Shown piece after piece: positions 52,947 to 64,000 of a DNA stretch of 64,000 bases. Origin of the DNA: Pyrenophora tritici-repentis (Eukaryota > Ascomycota > Dothideomycetes > Pleosporales > Pleosporaceae); NCBI RefSeq assembly GCF_003171515.1, contig NC_089390.1, positions 9,428,274 to 9,492,273 of the forward strand, read 5' to 3'. A program made the translations under genes and the position numbers. The notes beneath the pieces are model-generated. The model did no database searches, was not told the DNA's origin, and saw nothing but the letters and a program-made list of their open reading frames with translations. The first letter of the stretch is position 1. The number at the start of each line of letters is the position of its first letter.

Positions 52947-54993
52947 TCAGGCTCTCTCAACACTCTCGGTCTTCGCCGCAGTGTACTCAGCGTTAGACTG
53001 AAAGCCACCCTCCGGAAGTTTGTCGAGCTGATCGTTCTCTTTGTCCAGGGACCTAAAGGTCCATGCGAAACCGATCCAGCCAAAGAAGGTGAGAATTGCA
53101 ATGCTCACATACAGCCACACCAGTAGTGGATCTCCGGCCAAGGGAACAAAAGCCTGAGCAATGGCCGAAGAGAAAGCATGTGTGAACCAAAACATGCCTG
53201 TTACCAAGGAGCGCATGTTCTTTGGGGCTTTCGTGTAGGCATACTCCAATCCAGTGATGGAAGCAAAAATCTCAGAGAAGGCGATGAGCACATAGGCCGG
53301 AACCTGAGTCCACACAGAAAGATCCGGGGGCTGATCGCAATCTGTGGGGTACTTTCCACAAGGTGACTTCTGGTAGATGAAGTGTTGGATGACAGCTGCG
53401 ACGACCATCGAAAGCATGGCACAGATGAAACCAGCCTGGATCTTCTTCAATGGCGTGAAGTTGATGTTCCAATGAGCGAGCTTTGGATACACCAACTTAT
53501 CGAAGATCGGAATACAAATTAACAACGTGAAAGGGTTCAGGTTGTGAATGATGTCGTTTGGTACCCCGTTCAGTTTCATGGTCGATGCTTGAGAGACCAA
53601 ATTGTTCGTCCTGGATCACACCTAGTCAGCACGTGTCTCGCGTATCATGGAGCAGTGAGGACTGACATTTGACTGTACGGTAGCCAAAAGATTGGCAACC
53701 AGAAGAACACTTGACATGCTTTGATTCCACGTCGCACTTCTTCGACCCAGGCATCATCGAAGGTCATCCATACGGGCTTGTTAGTAATCTTGCTTGGCTT
53801 CGCGCTGTCCCAAATGTTCGGATCCGATAGGTTCCTCCATGTCCGAACAGGATTCATGGAGAAGCGGCCCTTCAAAACCAAACCATACACCCTCATGGAC
53901 TTGACGAGGACATCTCCTTGTGGAGGCTTCTTCACGTAATGCTTGCTAAACAAAACCATAAGAAGCGGGCAAAAGACAAAAAGAATTGTCGGCAGCGTAA
54001 AAGAGAGCCAGAAGCCGACATATTTCTCAGCATAGACTGGTGAGGGTCAGTGAATGACTCCTATTCGTCATATCATATCACATACCCATAGACACTTGAC
54101 CGATCAGCGCTCCAACATTGATCAACAGGTAGTAACGCATGTAGACTCGGGAGTAGGTGATGCCCGGGTCTACGATGACACGTTCTCCACTAGGCTCGGT
54201 GCGAATATAAGCTCGGGGATGACTGGCCTCGTATTGCTCCGCAATCAACGGAGAGATGCAACACTTGAAGAAGCCAACACCAGTCCCGAAGAGGATCAAC
54301 CCCAGAATGAATGAGGCAAGTGCGCCGTTTGGATTTGGTCCCATGACCTGAGGTATAGCGGCAATGATGATCAAGATGTGTCCAGCTGTGGCAACGCCGA
54401 TGGCAAAGTATATGGTTTTGAACTTCCCCCAATACTCATCTGCGACCCAGCCACCTATGGGGAGTCAGCGCAACATTTGGTCGACTTGTACTCGTATACT
54501 TACCAACTAGAGGCATGATGTATGAGAAGAAAGCGTTGAACTGAGTGAGGCCAGTGCTAGCACGCTGTCCCATTCCCAAAGCACCCGGCTGACCATCGCC
54601 AGCTGCACCGGCTTCTGGGAATGGGCCTGTGGTAGGCAGATCCCTCTGTATGAAGTTGACAAAAACTGCAGTCGTGCCATAGTAAGCAAATCGCTCACAC
54701 ATCTCCACGATGCCGATAATATAGACTATAGGTGTTGGTGATTAGCTCACGCTCAGCCAAAACTTCTCGTCGTTGCGCGTACTCATCCAGTTGACCTTGC
54801 CATACACTTTACGAAGCGTCTGCCATTCTTCCTCTGTAGGGTATTGTTCGCCATTGGGTCCAAGAAGATCCTCGGAGGTTCTCAAAGATTTTTCCTGTTT
54901 TTCCAAACTTGAGCTGGCTCGCACATCGTTGTGTACTGGGACGGCATGCGCCATCGCGGCATCGACGATCTCAAGATTAGCGCCACTAGACAT
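52947..54993 (-). CDS. PTR2: PTR2-like di/tripeptide:proton symporter (POT family)
   Basis: Five exons (54783-54993, 54504-54725, 54086-54454, 53667-54036, 52947-53610) encode 611 residues; all four introns are 49-57 nt. It is a plasma-membrane symporter that imports small peptides. The first helix has EMCERFAYYGTTAVFVNF, the POT signature ERFxYYG. The second signature is FNAFFSYIMPLVG-GWVADEYWG, rebuilt by splice 2. FFWLPIFWLPYSQM-TNNLVSQAS spans the last splice and marks helix 7; AFSEIFASITGLEYAYTKAP is the late conserved block. The N-terminal 70 residues are cytosolic with EEEWQTLRKV, usual in fungal PTR2. The first intron is the least certain. Confidence 0.93.
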
Positions 54994-56491
54994 TATGACG
55001 AGAATGAAGGAAGCGAAACCACATCTCGCATAGCAACGGTATTCTGGCTATATTTATATTCTCACATCATGTGCCTGGGATATCCGAGCTGCCTTTTCCA
55101 GAAAAGCCATGTTGCCATATTATCTTCCTTCGCCCGTTGGGTGGCTGACAAGCACTCCCGTAATTTAGGCGCCCAGAGATAGAAGTACATAAAGGTTGCG
55201 CAGTCCGGCACCAGACCGATCCTGTATTCTTGGATTTCTGGGTATCACGGAAGTATGGTTGGCGCCGAGTATTTCTTAGGGCTGCCCCGTTCTTGATCGC
55301 TTGACGTTGGATCTTGGCGAGCGTTGCCGTGACAGGCCAAGCCTAAAAATGCCCAATGATACGCGTGACCGATATGGAATCATGCAGTTGTTCTGATTGC
55401 CACCCGATAGCAATCCGAGTAATGCAGACTATCCAACACCCAAGATATGGGAATTTCTTCACGCGGTCAAGATCAACACCTGCCCGATCAAGCACAATAA
55501 CCACTGCTATCGCAGCTAATCACCCAAGTCCAGCAAACATATCCCAGAAACTCCAAGAGTCCTGTTTTGGTACTAATGCTTGTGCATGGAATTTCTATTG
55601 TGGCGATTGGTCGTACTGAGGAGGTGGTACGGTGATGGTGGGATGAGCCCCGAACGAAGCTAATCCTACAGTACACATCGACCATAAGTGGTGAGAGCTC
55701 CCCCGGAAGGTAGAAACGGTACCCGGGAAGATGCAACGCTGTCGCGATGGAGTGTTGGTGTTGCTGTTGGAGGCGGAGAGGGAAGCTGCCCAGGTGAGCC
55801 TTGGAGTGCCAAGCGCGCCCCACACGGTCAGACAGCTTCCGGTTAGCGTCGAGGAAGCTTAAGGACTTTGTCTAACTTCACCTTCTCGATTTGCTCATGA
55901 GTCCGGGACAAATAATAAAACCATAGCAAACTATGTCGTAAACAGTCTGTCAGAACACGAATTTGACTTGTCTTAACCCCCTGTACACTCGATCTCGTGG
56001 GTTGGTCTGTCAGAATTCGGAGGCTACTACCACTATAGCGTCAACAAGGCAAATCAACTACGTAATGTCTTCTTGGATACATGCTACCGAAATATAGTTT
56101 GGTGGATGCCGAAGGTTTCAAAAGTTTATATCATGTCGTACTACTGAGTATAAAGTGTTGGGATAACACCTTAACTGCTTTTTTGAACTGCTGCGACAAA
56201 CACCGCGTTGTGAAAATCTGCTACTGCTAAGCAACGATATCAATTACTTTAATTATATATCATGTCGTACATGGCTAGTCGAGCAATCCCAACGCGACGT
56301 GCCTCTAACAAGGCTTTCTAAATGTAATTCAATCCGAAAGCGTTGTTCTTCGTATGTTTACTATAAAATAGTCAAACTCCCGATCAGATATTTCGTCATC
56401 TTCTCGAAATTAACCTCATCTTTCGCAGGTCATCCGACTCATTCTGTATATCCTGTTCCTTGTCTAAGAAAAGTGTGCAGTCAACGAGTAG
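54994..56491. other. Gene-poor stretch
   Basis: It holds the PTR2 promoter (TATATTTATATT near 55048). The rest has no credible frame. The phrase TATATCATGTCGTAC occurs twice, near 56128-56144 and 56254-56272, without obvious meaning. Confidence 0.4.
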
Positions 56492-56847
56492 ATGGATCTT
56501 TCAGCCTCTGAAAAAGGCATTTTTGCAACTCTTTCATTCTACGACAATGAATTTACGCCATTGTGGAGATGCGGAGCGAATGTTGCATTTGCGTTGGCCT
56601 CGAGGCCTCGTTTGGTTTCAGTGCTTTGTTGAACTCGTCTGGCCCTCAGAACCCATTCTTGCACTGATAAATCAAGGCAACAAAGATCTCACGACACACA
56701 ACCCCGAAAATTCCAGAGTGATATTCATGGGTCGAGCATTTTGACAGTGCTGGAGTTGACGATATTTTCAAAGTCATCAAGGCTGATCATGGCAACGACC
56801 ATCCGTTGCACCCAGAACTCGGCATTTTGCTCTATATTACGAACTGA
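56492..56847 (+). pseudogene. Shattered fragment of an unknown protein gene
   Basis: Protein-like sequence passes through three frames in turn. It starts as MDLSASEKGIFATLSFYDNE, continues in the next frame as VELVWPSEPILALINQGN and HNPENSRVIFMGRAF, and then shifts at about 56740 to SAGVDDIFKVIKADHGND and HPELGILLYITN before stops. Two single-base shifts explain this. I do not recognise the family. It appears to be an internal or C-terminal piece of a dead gene. Confidence 0.45.
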
Positions 56848-57272
56848 GAGATCTGATAGATATTACATGTGAGGATCTACTAAACCGGGCGCATATTTCC
56901 TCGGGGATTATTCCGTTGATTACTGGGAGCCGGAATCAGCAAGACACCATCCCGATTGTTGGAGTCCGAATCACAAGGTGTACATAGCAGATGCGTAGAG
57001 GCTTCGCGATTTCTTGGGAAAACGAACATCTTATCTCTACGACACTCGAACATCTCCACCCGGCACACGATTTTCGAGCATGACAACCTGTCACAGAACC
57101 TGCTAGCCCCGTCCCGAACAGTCAATGGAAGCTGAGGACTAGATTTTCTATGGACTAATATGAACATACAGAGTCACTATACTCCAGATTCAATTTTTGT
57201 AAACTATGGCAAGGAGTGAGTATCCCGAGGGAAGTGTTGGTCGTACAATGGCATTCACAATGATCCCTGACG
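56848..57272. other. Intergenic stretch left of MITE-3
   Basis: Nothing convincing; a minus-strand frame at 56880-57167 has no motif. The 8 bp 57265-57272 are the left duplication of MITE-3. Confidence 0.4.
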
Positions 57273-57434
57273 CACAGTCCGCAACAATCAATTAAGTGGG
57301 TCCTAGAAGGTTCAGATTGGATTGATTGATTACCGCTTTAAGCCTAGTAGTTACCTATAGGAGTTTAAGCCCTACCTAGATAGGTAAGTGGGTCTAGGAG
57401 AGTGACCGGATTGAATTGATTGTTGCGGAGTCTA
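57273..57434. mobile_element. hAT-type MITE, copy 3 (identical to copy 2)
   Basis: This 162-bp element is identical to 9918-10079 and is flanked by the exact duplication CCCTGACG (57265-57272 and 57435-57442). It lies 254 bp upstream of the start codon of the gene at 57688, so it was inserted in or near that promoter. Confidence 0.93.
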
Positions 57435-57687
57435 CCCTGACGTGGTCCTTGCTCTGAGCTCACAGCGCAGGGCCCTAGCGACAATGAGCTTTCACGAGGT
57501 CTTTGACGCGCCGTACTTAATTTCTCTCCTATATATCCGACCATTTATTGTATCACTGTTAACCACAAACCGGTCTCATCACGCAACTCAACCACTTTCT
57601 TTGGGTTGAACAAGGATTTCACAGCAACTTCTGTAAGCTAAGACTTGCCAAAGAGACTTCATTTGTACCAGATCAGAATCGTTGATT

Positions 57688-58446
57688 ATGCCTGCCAGAC
57701 CGAATTCTCCACGTCCCTCGTCCGGCCCCAGCATGCCCACGCTGATGACTCCTCCACATCCTAACTACATCTACGATACAGGCCAACCCATTCTCGATAT
57801 GCCGGATCATCATGACTATTTCTCTCCGATAATGAAAACGCGTGGCTTTCAGCAGGATTTACGTCCACTAACACCGTACCCGCTATATGACGACGACTAC
57901 GAAGTCGACATATATAGTGGCCATGGCGACTTCTTTCGCCCTGGGACAGGGGAAAACCTCCGAGCACAACATCGGCTCCCAACACCTGAGGTATATAATA
58001 CGGAACACGATCTCCCAGTGATTAAGCCAGATATCCCATGGTCACCGAAGACATATGACGCGGACCATGATCTGCCAGTCATCAAGCCAGATTCATATCT
58101 GGCAGAGACCTCAGATCCCAACCACGACGATGCTCAATCCGATGCTCCTGGACGTTCTCAAACTGAGCTCGTTTTTCCTCCACGCCGTCTTTCTGCAGCA
58201 ACCGAGACTTTTGTATCAGACTATAGCAGACTTTCTGTACGCGTGCCCACCATGCGGAGCGATGAGACTTTTGTGACAGACCATAACAGCCTGCCTGTAC
58301 GTGTGCCCACCATGAGGAGCGATACGTATCAGCCTGCTATGGGGGGTCTGCATCGGCTTGCAAATAATGATGTTAAGCGTTCAAAGCGCGATCGGATCAA
58401 GCGTTTCATTTGCGGTCGACAAAAGTTTGCATGGCAGACTAAGTAG
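57688..58446 (+). CDS. Hypothetical protein with internal repeats
   Basis: This single exon encodes 252 residues with no family that I recognise. I chose the ATG at 57688 (MPARPNSPRPSSG); the frame is open to 57682 but without an ATG. The sequence is rich in Pro, Asp, Ser and Tyr and looks disordered. Two tandem repeats are visible: EHDLPVIKPD and DHDLPVIKPD about 18 residues apart, and ETFVSDYSRLSVRVPTMRSD followed by ETFVTDHNSLPVRVPTMRSD. The C-terminus is strongly basic (VKRSKRDRIKRFICGRQK), a possible nuclear signal. A TATA-like CTATATATCC lies near 57530, about 155 bp upstream. It may be a lineage-specific gene. Confidence 0.6.
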   Translation: MPARPNSPRPSSGPSMPTLMTPPHPNYIYDTGQPILDMPDHHDYFSPIMKTRGFQQDLRPLTPYPLYDDDYEVDIYSGHGDFFRPGTGENLRAQHRLPTPEVYNTEHDLPVIKPDIPWSPKTYDADHDLPVIKPDSYLAETSDPNHDDAQSDAPGRSQTELVFPPRRLSAATETFVSDYSRLSVRVPTMRSDETFVTDHNSLPVRVPTMRSDTYQPAMGGLHRLANNDVKRSKRDRIKRFICGRQKFAWQTK

Positions 58447-60156
58447 GGAGAGTGGAGATGGACGTGAGAGGTTAGACGACGTATTTTCCGCGCATGTTTT
58501 CGTAACGTGGGAGATCATTATAGTGATTAAGGCGGCTGGTATACTTTTATTCGGGTATCCGACAGATTGCATTGCAAGAACTGAAAATATCATTATTTAT
58601 TCAGTAGTCGTGCAGATGCTTTTGACCGTTTTTTATTGTGGCCCCGTTTCATGAACGCAAGGCGGGAAATTACGGTGTCCATCACGCGCTCATTCTTAAC
58701 TCATATGCTGACAGCACTCGGAAAATTTAATATGAATTCATATCGACAAGTCCCAAGTCAACCTCGCAAGTCTACCTTGACCTATCCTCTTTTTTGGTTC
58801 TTTTTTTTGGTCCTCAGTGCAACAGTACACAATCTATTCTTTCAGCTCATCGTGCTTCTTCCAATGCTCCCCTCTTTATGGGGCATGCCAATGGATATCG
58901 ATAATGCGTAAGTCGATATGACGATGATCCAGGTTTGTACAATCATAGCCATATCATAGTTTGGAGAAGCATCTACCACCAGCAAACCGTGTCCAAAGGT
59001 GAAATTTCGTTGGCAATCCGTGAATAGGGGCGAGAAAACCGACGATATCTGCATTCAGAAGCGAATGAGAATCACTCCGCAACTCTCGGTAAGAGCTCTT
59101 CATCATTACGAAGATCAACCTCGCTGACTTCGTTAGACGGACGGACCGCTGGAGGCGGGCGCAACAATGTTGTCGTTGGTACCACTACTAGAAAGTCAGA
59201 ACGAGCGTGGTGCGCCCGTTGTGATTCAACCAGGAGCTCATGCAGCTCATATTGGGTACCAGGACGACTACATTGAGCAGCTTTATCTCTCAATCAAATG
59301 GCTTAGCTAGTGTTCTTTCAATATTTGCTATCATCTGCGAGCGTCGCGGCGCACAGGGTTCTACAATCCTCTGGATCATTCCAACGCTATCAAAGCATGA
59401 GAAGGGCAGTCAATTCAACATCGACTCAAAAAAAGATGGTGTACAGGAGGTATCAGTCCTTCCAGTAGCTGAGTTGTAATGATTTCTCATTCAAGGATTC
59501 TTCTCTATTCACATCACGCAATTGACGTGATTCGTGTCTTGAGGCACATGTAGCTGGCTCAGATTAGCGAAGTGAAGGAACGCTCGGCGAAGAAAAGGAG
59601 TGACGTGATCGAAAAAAGCTTTGCCAAGAAATAGCTTATTTTCATACAACTGCTACCAAAGAAGCAAGACGGGTATTTTAAAGATGACAGAATTGAGGGT
59701 GGTACAATTATGAACAGATAGAGTCTATTGGGGTTGCAAAACTATATTTTAGGACACAAGTTCCCGTACGGAGCGCACGTGACGCCAAGTATTGCTGAAT
59801 GAATACGTGCCGTGCTCTTAGAACGATGGTAATATAGTCGATGTAGCCTGCTCGATTTCGCACCAGGTGGTGATTGCGGTATAGATAAGATAGTTTGACC
59901 CAGAGGCTTTCGATAATATTAAACTGCTGTTGGTTTGTGTCTAATAGTACGGTTCAACTCCACATGAGTACTGCGGTTGCTTGATCATCGTGGTCGATGT
60001 ATACCATGAAACAAAATCTAGTCGTCTACTACTTGTATAAAAATGTGCCAGTCGTAAAATCTCCATCTTGAATATTCACGGAAATCACTTCGCATTTGGA
60101 CTGGAAACTGCACACCTCAACTACAGCAAACTACACGTTGACAAAAAGAACCGAAC
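58447..60156. other. Gene-poor stretch with dispersed repeat copy B
   Basis: No real gene is visible. The repeat at 59859-59930 matches 24829-24900. A TATA-like TATAAAAA near 60036 belongs to the following small gene. Confidence 0.4.
59859..59930 (+). repeat. Dispersed 72-bp repeat, copy B
   Basis: It is the ungapped partner of 24829-24900 and is more AT-rich than that copy. Several differences are C-to-T or G-to-A, as repeat-induced point mutation would leave. Confidence 0.5.
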
Positions 60157-60498
60157 ATGACATACTTACTTCACCCACCCCGGAGTTACGTCGTCTTCGC
60201 TACTAATCACGGGACTATATCGCACTTCTTACGCCACAAGCACCGCTGGGCCAGATTTTACACTGAGCTGACCACACTTCCCGATTACATCAGTACCTCG
60301 TGTATCCGCGAACTAAACGACGGAACAGTTGGGATAGAAGCGGAGGCCTTGGATGGAGAGCAGATGGCTGAGGAGATCAAGCAGATGGCTGAGGAGATCA
60401 AGGGGCTGCTTATGCGAGACGGCGACGTGGAACCAGATTTACGATTTGCTGGGCGACTAGTCCATCGCAGTCAAGGCTCAGAATCGAAAACGAAGTGA
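60157..60498 (+). CDS. Small hypothetical protein
   Basis: The frame encodes 113 residues from an ATG in a good context (CCGAACATGAC), 120 bp after a TATAAAAA. It begins MTYLLHPPRSYVVFATNHGT and has no signal peptide or known domain. A 21-bp direct duplication near 60361-60402 repeats QMAEEIK twice in a short charged helix. The C-terminus is basic. It could be a lineage-specific gene or a chance frame; promoter position and residue mix favour a gene slightly. Confidence 0.4.
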   Translation: MTYLLHPPRSYVVFATNHGTISHFLRHKHRWARFYTELTTLPDYISTSCIRELNDGTVGIEAEALDGEQMAEEIKQMAEEIKGLLMRDGDVEPDLRFAGRLVHRSQGSESKTK

Positions 60499-62623
60499 CT
60501 GTAAAGAAACGCTATGAGGGTGAGATTACGAGCTGGGATGGAGATGGTTTGGATGGGTCTCGGGAGGCGTGATACACATCCGAGTTGACCATGCGCAAGG
60601 ACGTGAGAAAGGCCATGCTACCGGTAAATCGCCAAAGCGCGGGGTTTTTTCCCTCGTGTAGGCAACGCATTCAAACCAATGTAATCATGGCCTCGAGGTC
60701 ATATGCCTATTTGTTACAATGACACGTTAGTCCATGTCTGCACCTCCGTCACTTGACACCACCTAAGTTTTGAGGCACAAACGTGGTGTGATCCCTGAAG
60801 ACTAATGTTTTAACGCATCCCTGACTCGGCCGGCTATTTGCGACTCAGAATTCGGGATTCAAATCACGACATCAGGAGTGCGCGTATGAGAGAGAGGGGA
60901 GCAACACCACCATCGATTGTCGGCAACGGTGCAACCGCGGAGAAGCGAATTGGAATACGGAAACCGCGCGTCGCATCAATTCGCTCAACGATGAGTTGTA
61001 ACTTAAATTCTTTAGTTTGAGCCGGACGCCATGTCAAAGGCCAGTGGGGACGATCATGTCTGGGGATGGAGTGGAGACACGATGGATGGTGCTGAGTTGT
61101 AAGCGTTTTGCTGTTGAGGGGCGTCATGATCACGTGCATGTGCCAGCGGGGTTCACGATCGATCGCCACGGCACTTGCCGGAACCTCCAGGACTGTCTGT
61201 ACGAACAATCACAACATCTGCTGTTTATTCTACCGAAGCAACTCCGCGCATCACATAACTAGTTTTGTGCATAAGTAAGCACGCCATACAAGCGAAAAAT
61301 GAGACGAGCCTTCTTTGGGCTGGCATCAAGGTACCCAGCTACCCGATTGGGCTCTGGTGTCTCAATTTCCCCTTGTACGACGACTTCTAAGCGTCCGGTG
61401 CTCCATTGATCAACATGCAGATAACGGCCCATCTACCTAGCATTATCAAAACTTTCCATGACCGATGTCATACGACCCCTCGCGTTTTGATCCAATACCT
61501 ACTGCAACCCTAGCCCATATCTGCTGCGCGAGCAGAATCCGGTGCTGGCCCTGTTGCAAGCGTTGCAGACAACACCACGATGCAGCATCCATTTAGCTGC
61601 TACAGAGTAGTAAGTATATTGGGTTCCGGTACTACCTCCAGGGCGGGAATACACGCACAGGCCGCATCCCGCGGAAAGGCTGCCCAAGTGTCAGATGCAC
61701 CATATCACTTGACCAGTGCTTGCGAGACCCCCCGTTTCACGAACCGGAACTAATCGACCGCAAGCCGACAAAAGCAACAGCGGACATGTGTAAGAATAGT
61801 ACATGTAGTGTTTTGCTTTTGGCTTATACATGCACACGTGATGCCACGCAAAGGAACAACGCACGTATCTAGGTATGCAATGAAGTCGCGTGTGTAAAGA
61901 GACCTATTGCTTTTGCTTCAAGCCTACACACAACTACAGTGCGCCCTGGCTTGCAAGAAACAACAATGTATGCAATATGCATGCATGATAACCACACCTC
62001 ACCTCGCAGTCACGCAGCTGGAGATCCAGAAGCAAAAAGGAATATCGAGTTCGAGGTATTATGATCGAATTAAAAAATTAACTACAAAAATTGGGTATTA
62101 TAATGATGAATCGATCGATCCAGACACCTTCCTCCAAAACACTTTTTACCCCAAAGGGTATTGCCAAGTACATTAAAAGCTCGTGTGCTGTTTTACTCTT
62201 CTTCATCAGGATTCCTGGGCGTGTCACAACTCAATCCTCCACAAGCCAAGCCAAAGAAAAAAAAAAGCCCTTCCCCCATGCTTTCAAAACTTTTTCCCCT
62301 TTTCCCCACATAGGGGGGGCATCTCCCCATGGTGCTAAAAAAGCTTTCCCCGTAAACTAAACGGCTCGACTCGTCATACTGTGATGAGATGGCGCAAGTG
62401 CAAGGTATTTTGCCGATTATCGATGTGGGTAATTGGTGGATAGGATGACATCAGTGTTTCGGTGTTTTGACTCGTAGGTCGGCCCCCCAGTTTGGAGGAA
62501 GCTTGGCGTAACATCCGTTCCCGCCTTTTGGTTTGACTGGTGCGGGCCAGTTGTAGTCCAAGGCTTCCTCTCCCTCTGCGTCATCGCAGTTGGCTGTTGC
62601 TCTGTAGCCGCGGAGTGAGATCA
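60499..62623. other. Gene-poor stretch
   Basis: Several short frames exist on both strands (for example 60864-61208, 61907-62176), but none has a motif, good start context or splice logic. No transposon ends or RNA genes seen. Confidence 0.4.
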
Positions 62624-62821
62624 TCACTCGGTTGATTGAACGCTCTCGACGCTAGGGGTGGGCGATGACGAGCGGGTGTAGCGCGATGAGAGCGAGGGGC
62701 TAGCAATGGGCTGCTGGGTGAAGGAGTGACCCTCGGCTTCGGCTTGCTCGACGGGAAGACGGAGCATCTGGCCGCCAACTAGGTTGGGGACGTAGACAAA
62801 CTGAGCAGCTGGGGAAGACAT
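62624..62821 (-). CDS. Small hypothetical protein
   Basis: This 65-residue frame begins MSSPAAQFVYVPNLVGGQML and ends in a serine-rich stretch (SRYTRSSSPTPSVESVQSTE). It has no signal peptide. The composition is protein-like, and a TATATA lies about 160 bp upstream on this strand (near 62985). The pattern resembles small conserved proteins of Dothideomycetes, but I cannot name a family. The alternative frame 62581-62778 on the same strand is less convincing. Confidence 0.5.
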   Translation of the reverse strand: MSSPAAQFVYVPNLVGGQMLRLPVEQAEAEGHSFTQQPIASPSLSSRYTRSSSPTPSVESVQSTE

Positions 62822-64000
62822 GGTGTTTGGTAGTAGGGTGGTTGTTGTAGAGGGTTGAAGTAGTAGTCGTGGTAGTGAAGTATTAAGCTAATAGAGTTTG
62901 AGGATAGATGGATATGAGGTGGTCTGATATCGTGATGATGATACACTGTTCTGCCTTCTTCAACGTGGGGATAACCGCCCATCTATATACCCGGCTCCAT
63001 CAATGGCTCTCAGCTCCCAACGCGTACCTCAAAAAGATGCCCATGTCCCCATGCACCATCCTAAACCCCCAAGTGCCCTCTACCCTTGCAACCCACCAGG
63101 CCAAAACCCTATCCCCGACAATCCAAGCATCGCGATACCCACCAGTTTCTCCCGCGACCAACCACGCGCCGCCATGTTAACAGGGGTCAAGCGCCGCTAT
63201 CTCCGCCGTGTCAGCCCAAGGCGCTGATTCGGCCCAGCTAAGCTGCAGCACGCGTGGCAACTCTCCCAAATAAGCTGACTTGTCGTCTCCGGCGGCGGTG
63301 ATAAGCGGTTCATGCGTGTCTTGTGCAACGAGGTAAGCCCCGCACAGAATCCCATGTCCCATTTCCGCCCACCGGCCAAGCAGGCGCGCCGACTAGGGCC
63401 GCCCTCGCTGTTTAGCCCAGGCCAAGTCGCAATGTCCGTGAGTCTAGACCGACGTTCTGTTATCGTTGGGGCCTCGTGGTGCATGGTGAGGGGGAACAAG
63501 CAATCTGTCGCGAGGGGGGCAGAGGATCGGCGTGTATAGAGTTTTGGGCATAGTCATTTAGAGTTACCGCCGGCCGGTTCATGCTATTTGTAGCTCATTA
63601 CACTACGGAAATGAGGTAACTATGGATGTTGCCTTTTACACAGATACGAGGGGGGAATTAGGATATACGATGGGTAGCTGGAAACCCGTTACGCCTCTGC
63701 GTTCTTGATGACGGATGGGTGGGGTTGCTGCTGCGACTTGCAGCCTGGGCGTTGCCGAGAATGCGGCCGAGAGACGTTCCATGTGTTTCTGTTGAAGAAA
63801 AAAAAAGCTTGGGGCCATGGCGCCTCGTAACCGATCTGTAGTACAACATGAGAGATGTGAGTTGCAAGAAGTGGTCGAAGTGCGACTCTGAGAAGTAGTG
63901 ACAGTAAGCTCACGATAGATGCCGTGCCCGAACATGAAACACCCATCGGTCCGCTCTCCTGATCAAAATGAATTCGCTCGTTGCTTGTAATGCCTCATTC
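62822..64000. other. Stretch up to the right window edge
   Basis: It holds the promoter of the small gene to its left. Frames on both strands at 63180-63950 overlap each other and show no domain, so I leave them out. A gene may start beyond the right edge. Confidence 0.4.

Noticed and set aside
1..64000. CRISPR arrays, rRNA genes, Starship-type tyrosine recombinase, biosynthetic gene cluster
   Set aside because: I looked for regular spaced repeats, rRNA-like conserved blocks, large recombinase genes and backbone synthases and saw none; a lone aldo/keto reductase and DUF1772 gene do not make a cluster.

Overview
The window looks like nuclear DNA of a filamentous ascomycete, most likely a Dothideomycete near the Pleosporales. 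This is inferred from gene content and intron style; no marker gene settles it. Introns are short (about 46-100 nt) with GTATGT/GTAAGT/GTGAGT donors and CTAAC/CTGAC-like branch sites. The genes include a GATA siderophore repressor, an Alt a 1-like secreted protein, fungal MFS and PTR2 transporters, ESA1, ALG3, TVP15 and REX4. Splice junctions below were read by eye and chosen so that the phases add up; no transcript evidence was available.

Positions 1-18,000 are a transposon island. A Ty1/Copia element on the minus strand runs off the left edge. Its gag and pol lie in one frame, separated only by a TGA followed by CTA, a context known for stop-codon readthrough. Next come a decayed Tad-like LINE fragment and three related hAT DNA transposons of about 3.1 kb (5934-9074, 10278-13381, 14497-17628). 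Each hAT element has terminal inverted repeats and an exact 8-bp target duplication. Two encode uninterrupted transposases; the third has one TGG-to-TGA nonsense change, and it sits inside an aminoglycoside-phosphotransferase-like kinase gene. Three short foldback MITEs with 8-bp duplications share a terminal sequence; two are identical although 47 kb apart.

Positions 18,000-28,700 are gene-poor. They hold several gene remnants with C-to-T type stops, an intact polytopic membrane protein, an aspartic-protease-like secreted protein that has lost both catalytic aspartates, and a small cysteine-rich secreted protein gene with a stop codon inside its signal peptide.

Positions 28,700-55,000 are ordinary gene-dense chromosome. 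In order: a DUF1772 protein, an MFS transporter, EIF1AD, ALG3, an Alt a 1-like secreted protein, ESA1 and REX4 from a shared promoter, an aldo/keto reductase, a MYND protein, the SreA-type GATA repressor (with an ATCWGATAA site upstream), TVP15, a 2EXR/F-box-like protein, a second MFS transporter and a PTR2 peptide transporter.

Positions 55,000-64,000 are sparse again: a shattered gene fragment, the third MITE in the promoter region of a repeat-containing hypothetical gene, and two small hypothetical genes. The secreted candidates (25.4, 28.3 and 35.3 kb) lie between or beside the transposon-rich and gene-poor tracts, a layout often seen for fast-evolving fungal secreted proteins. No rRNA, convincing tRNA or CRISPR array was found.
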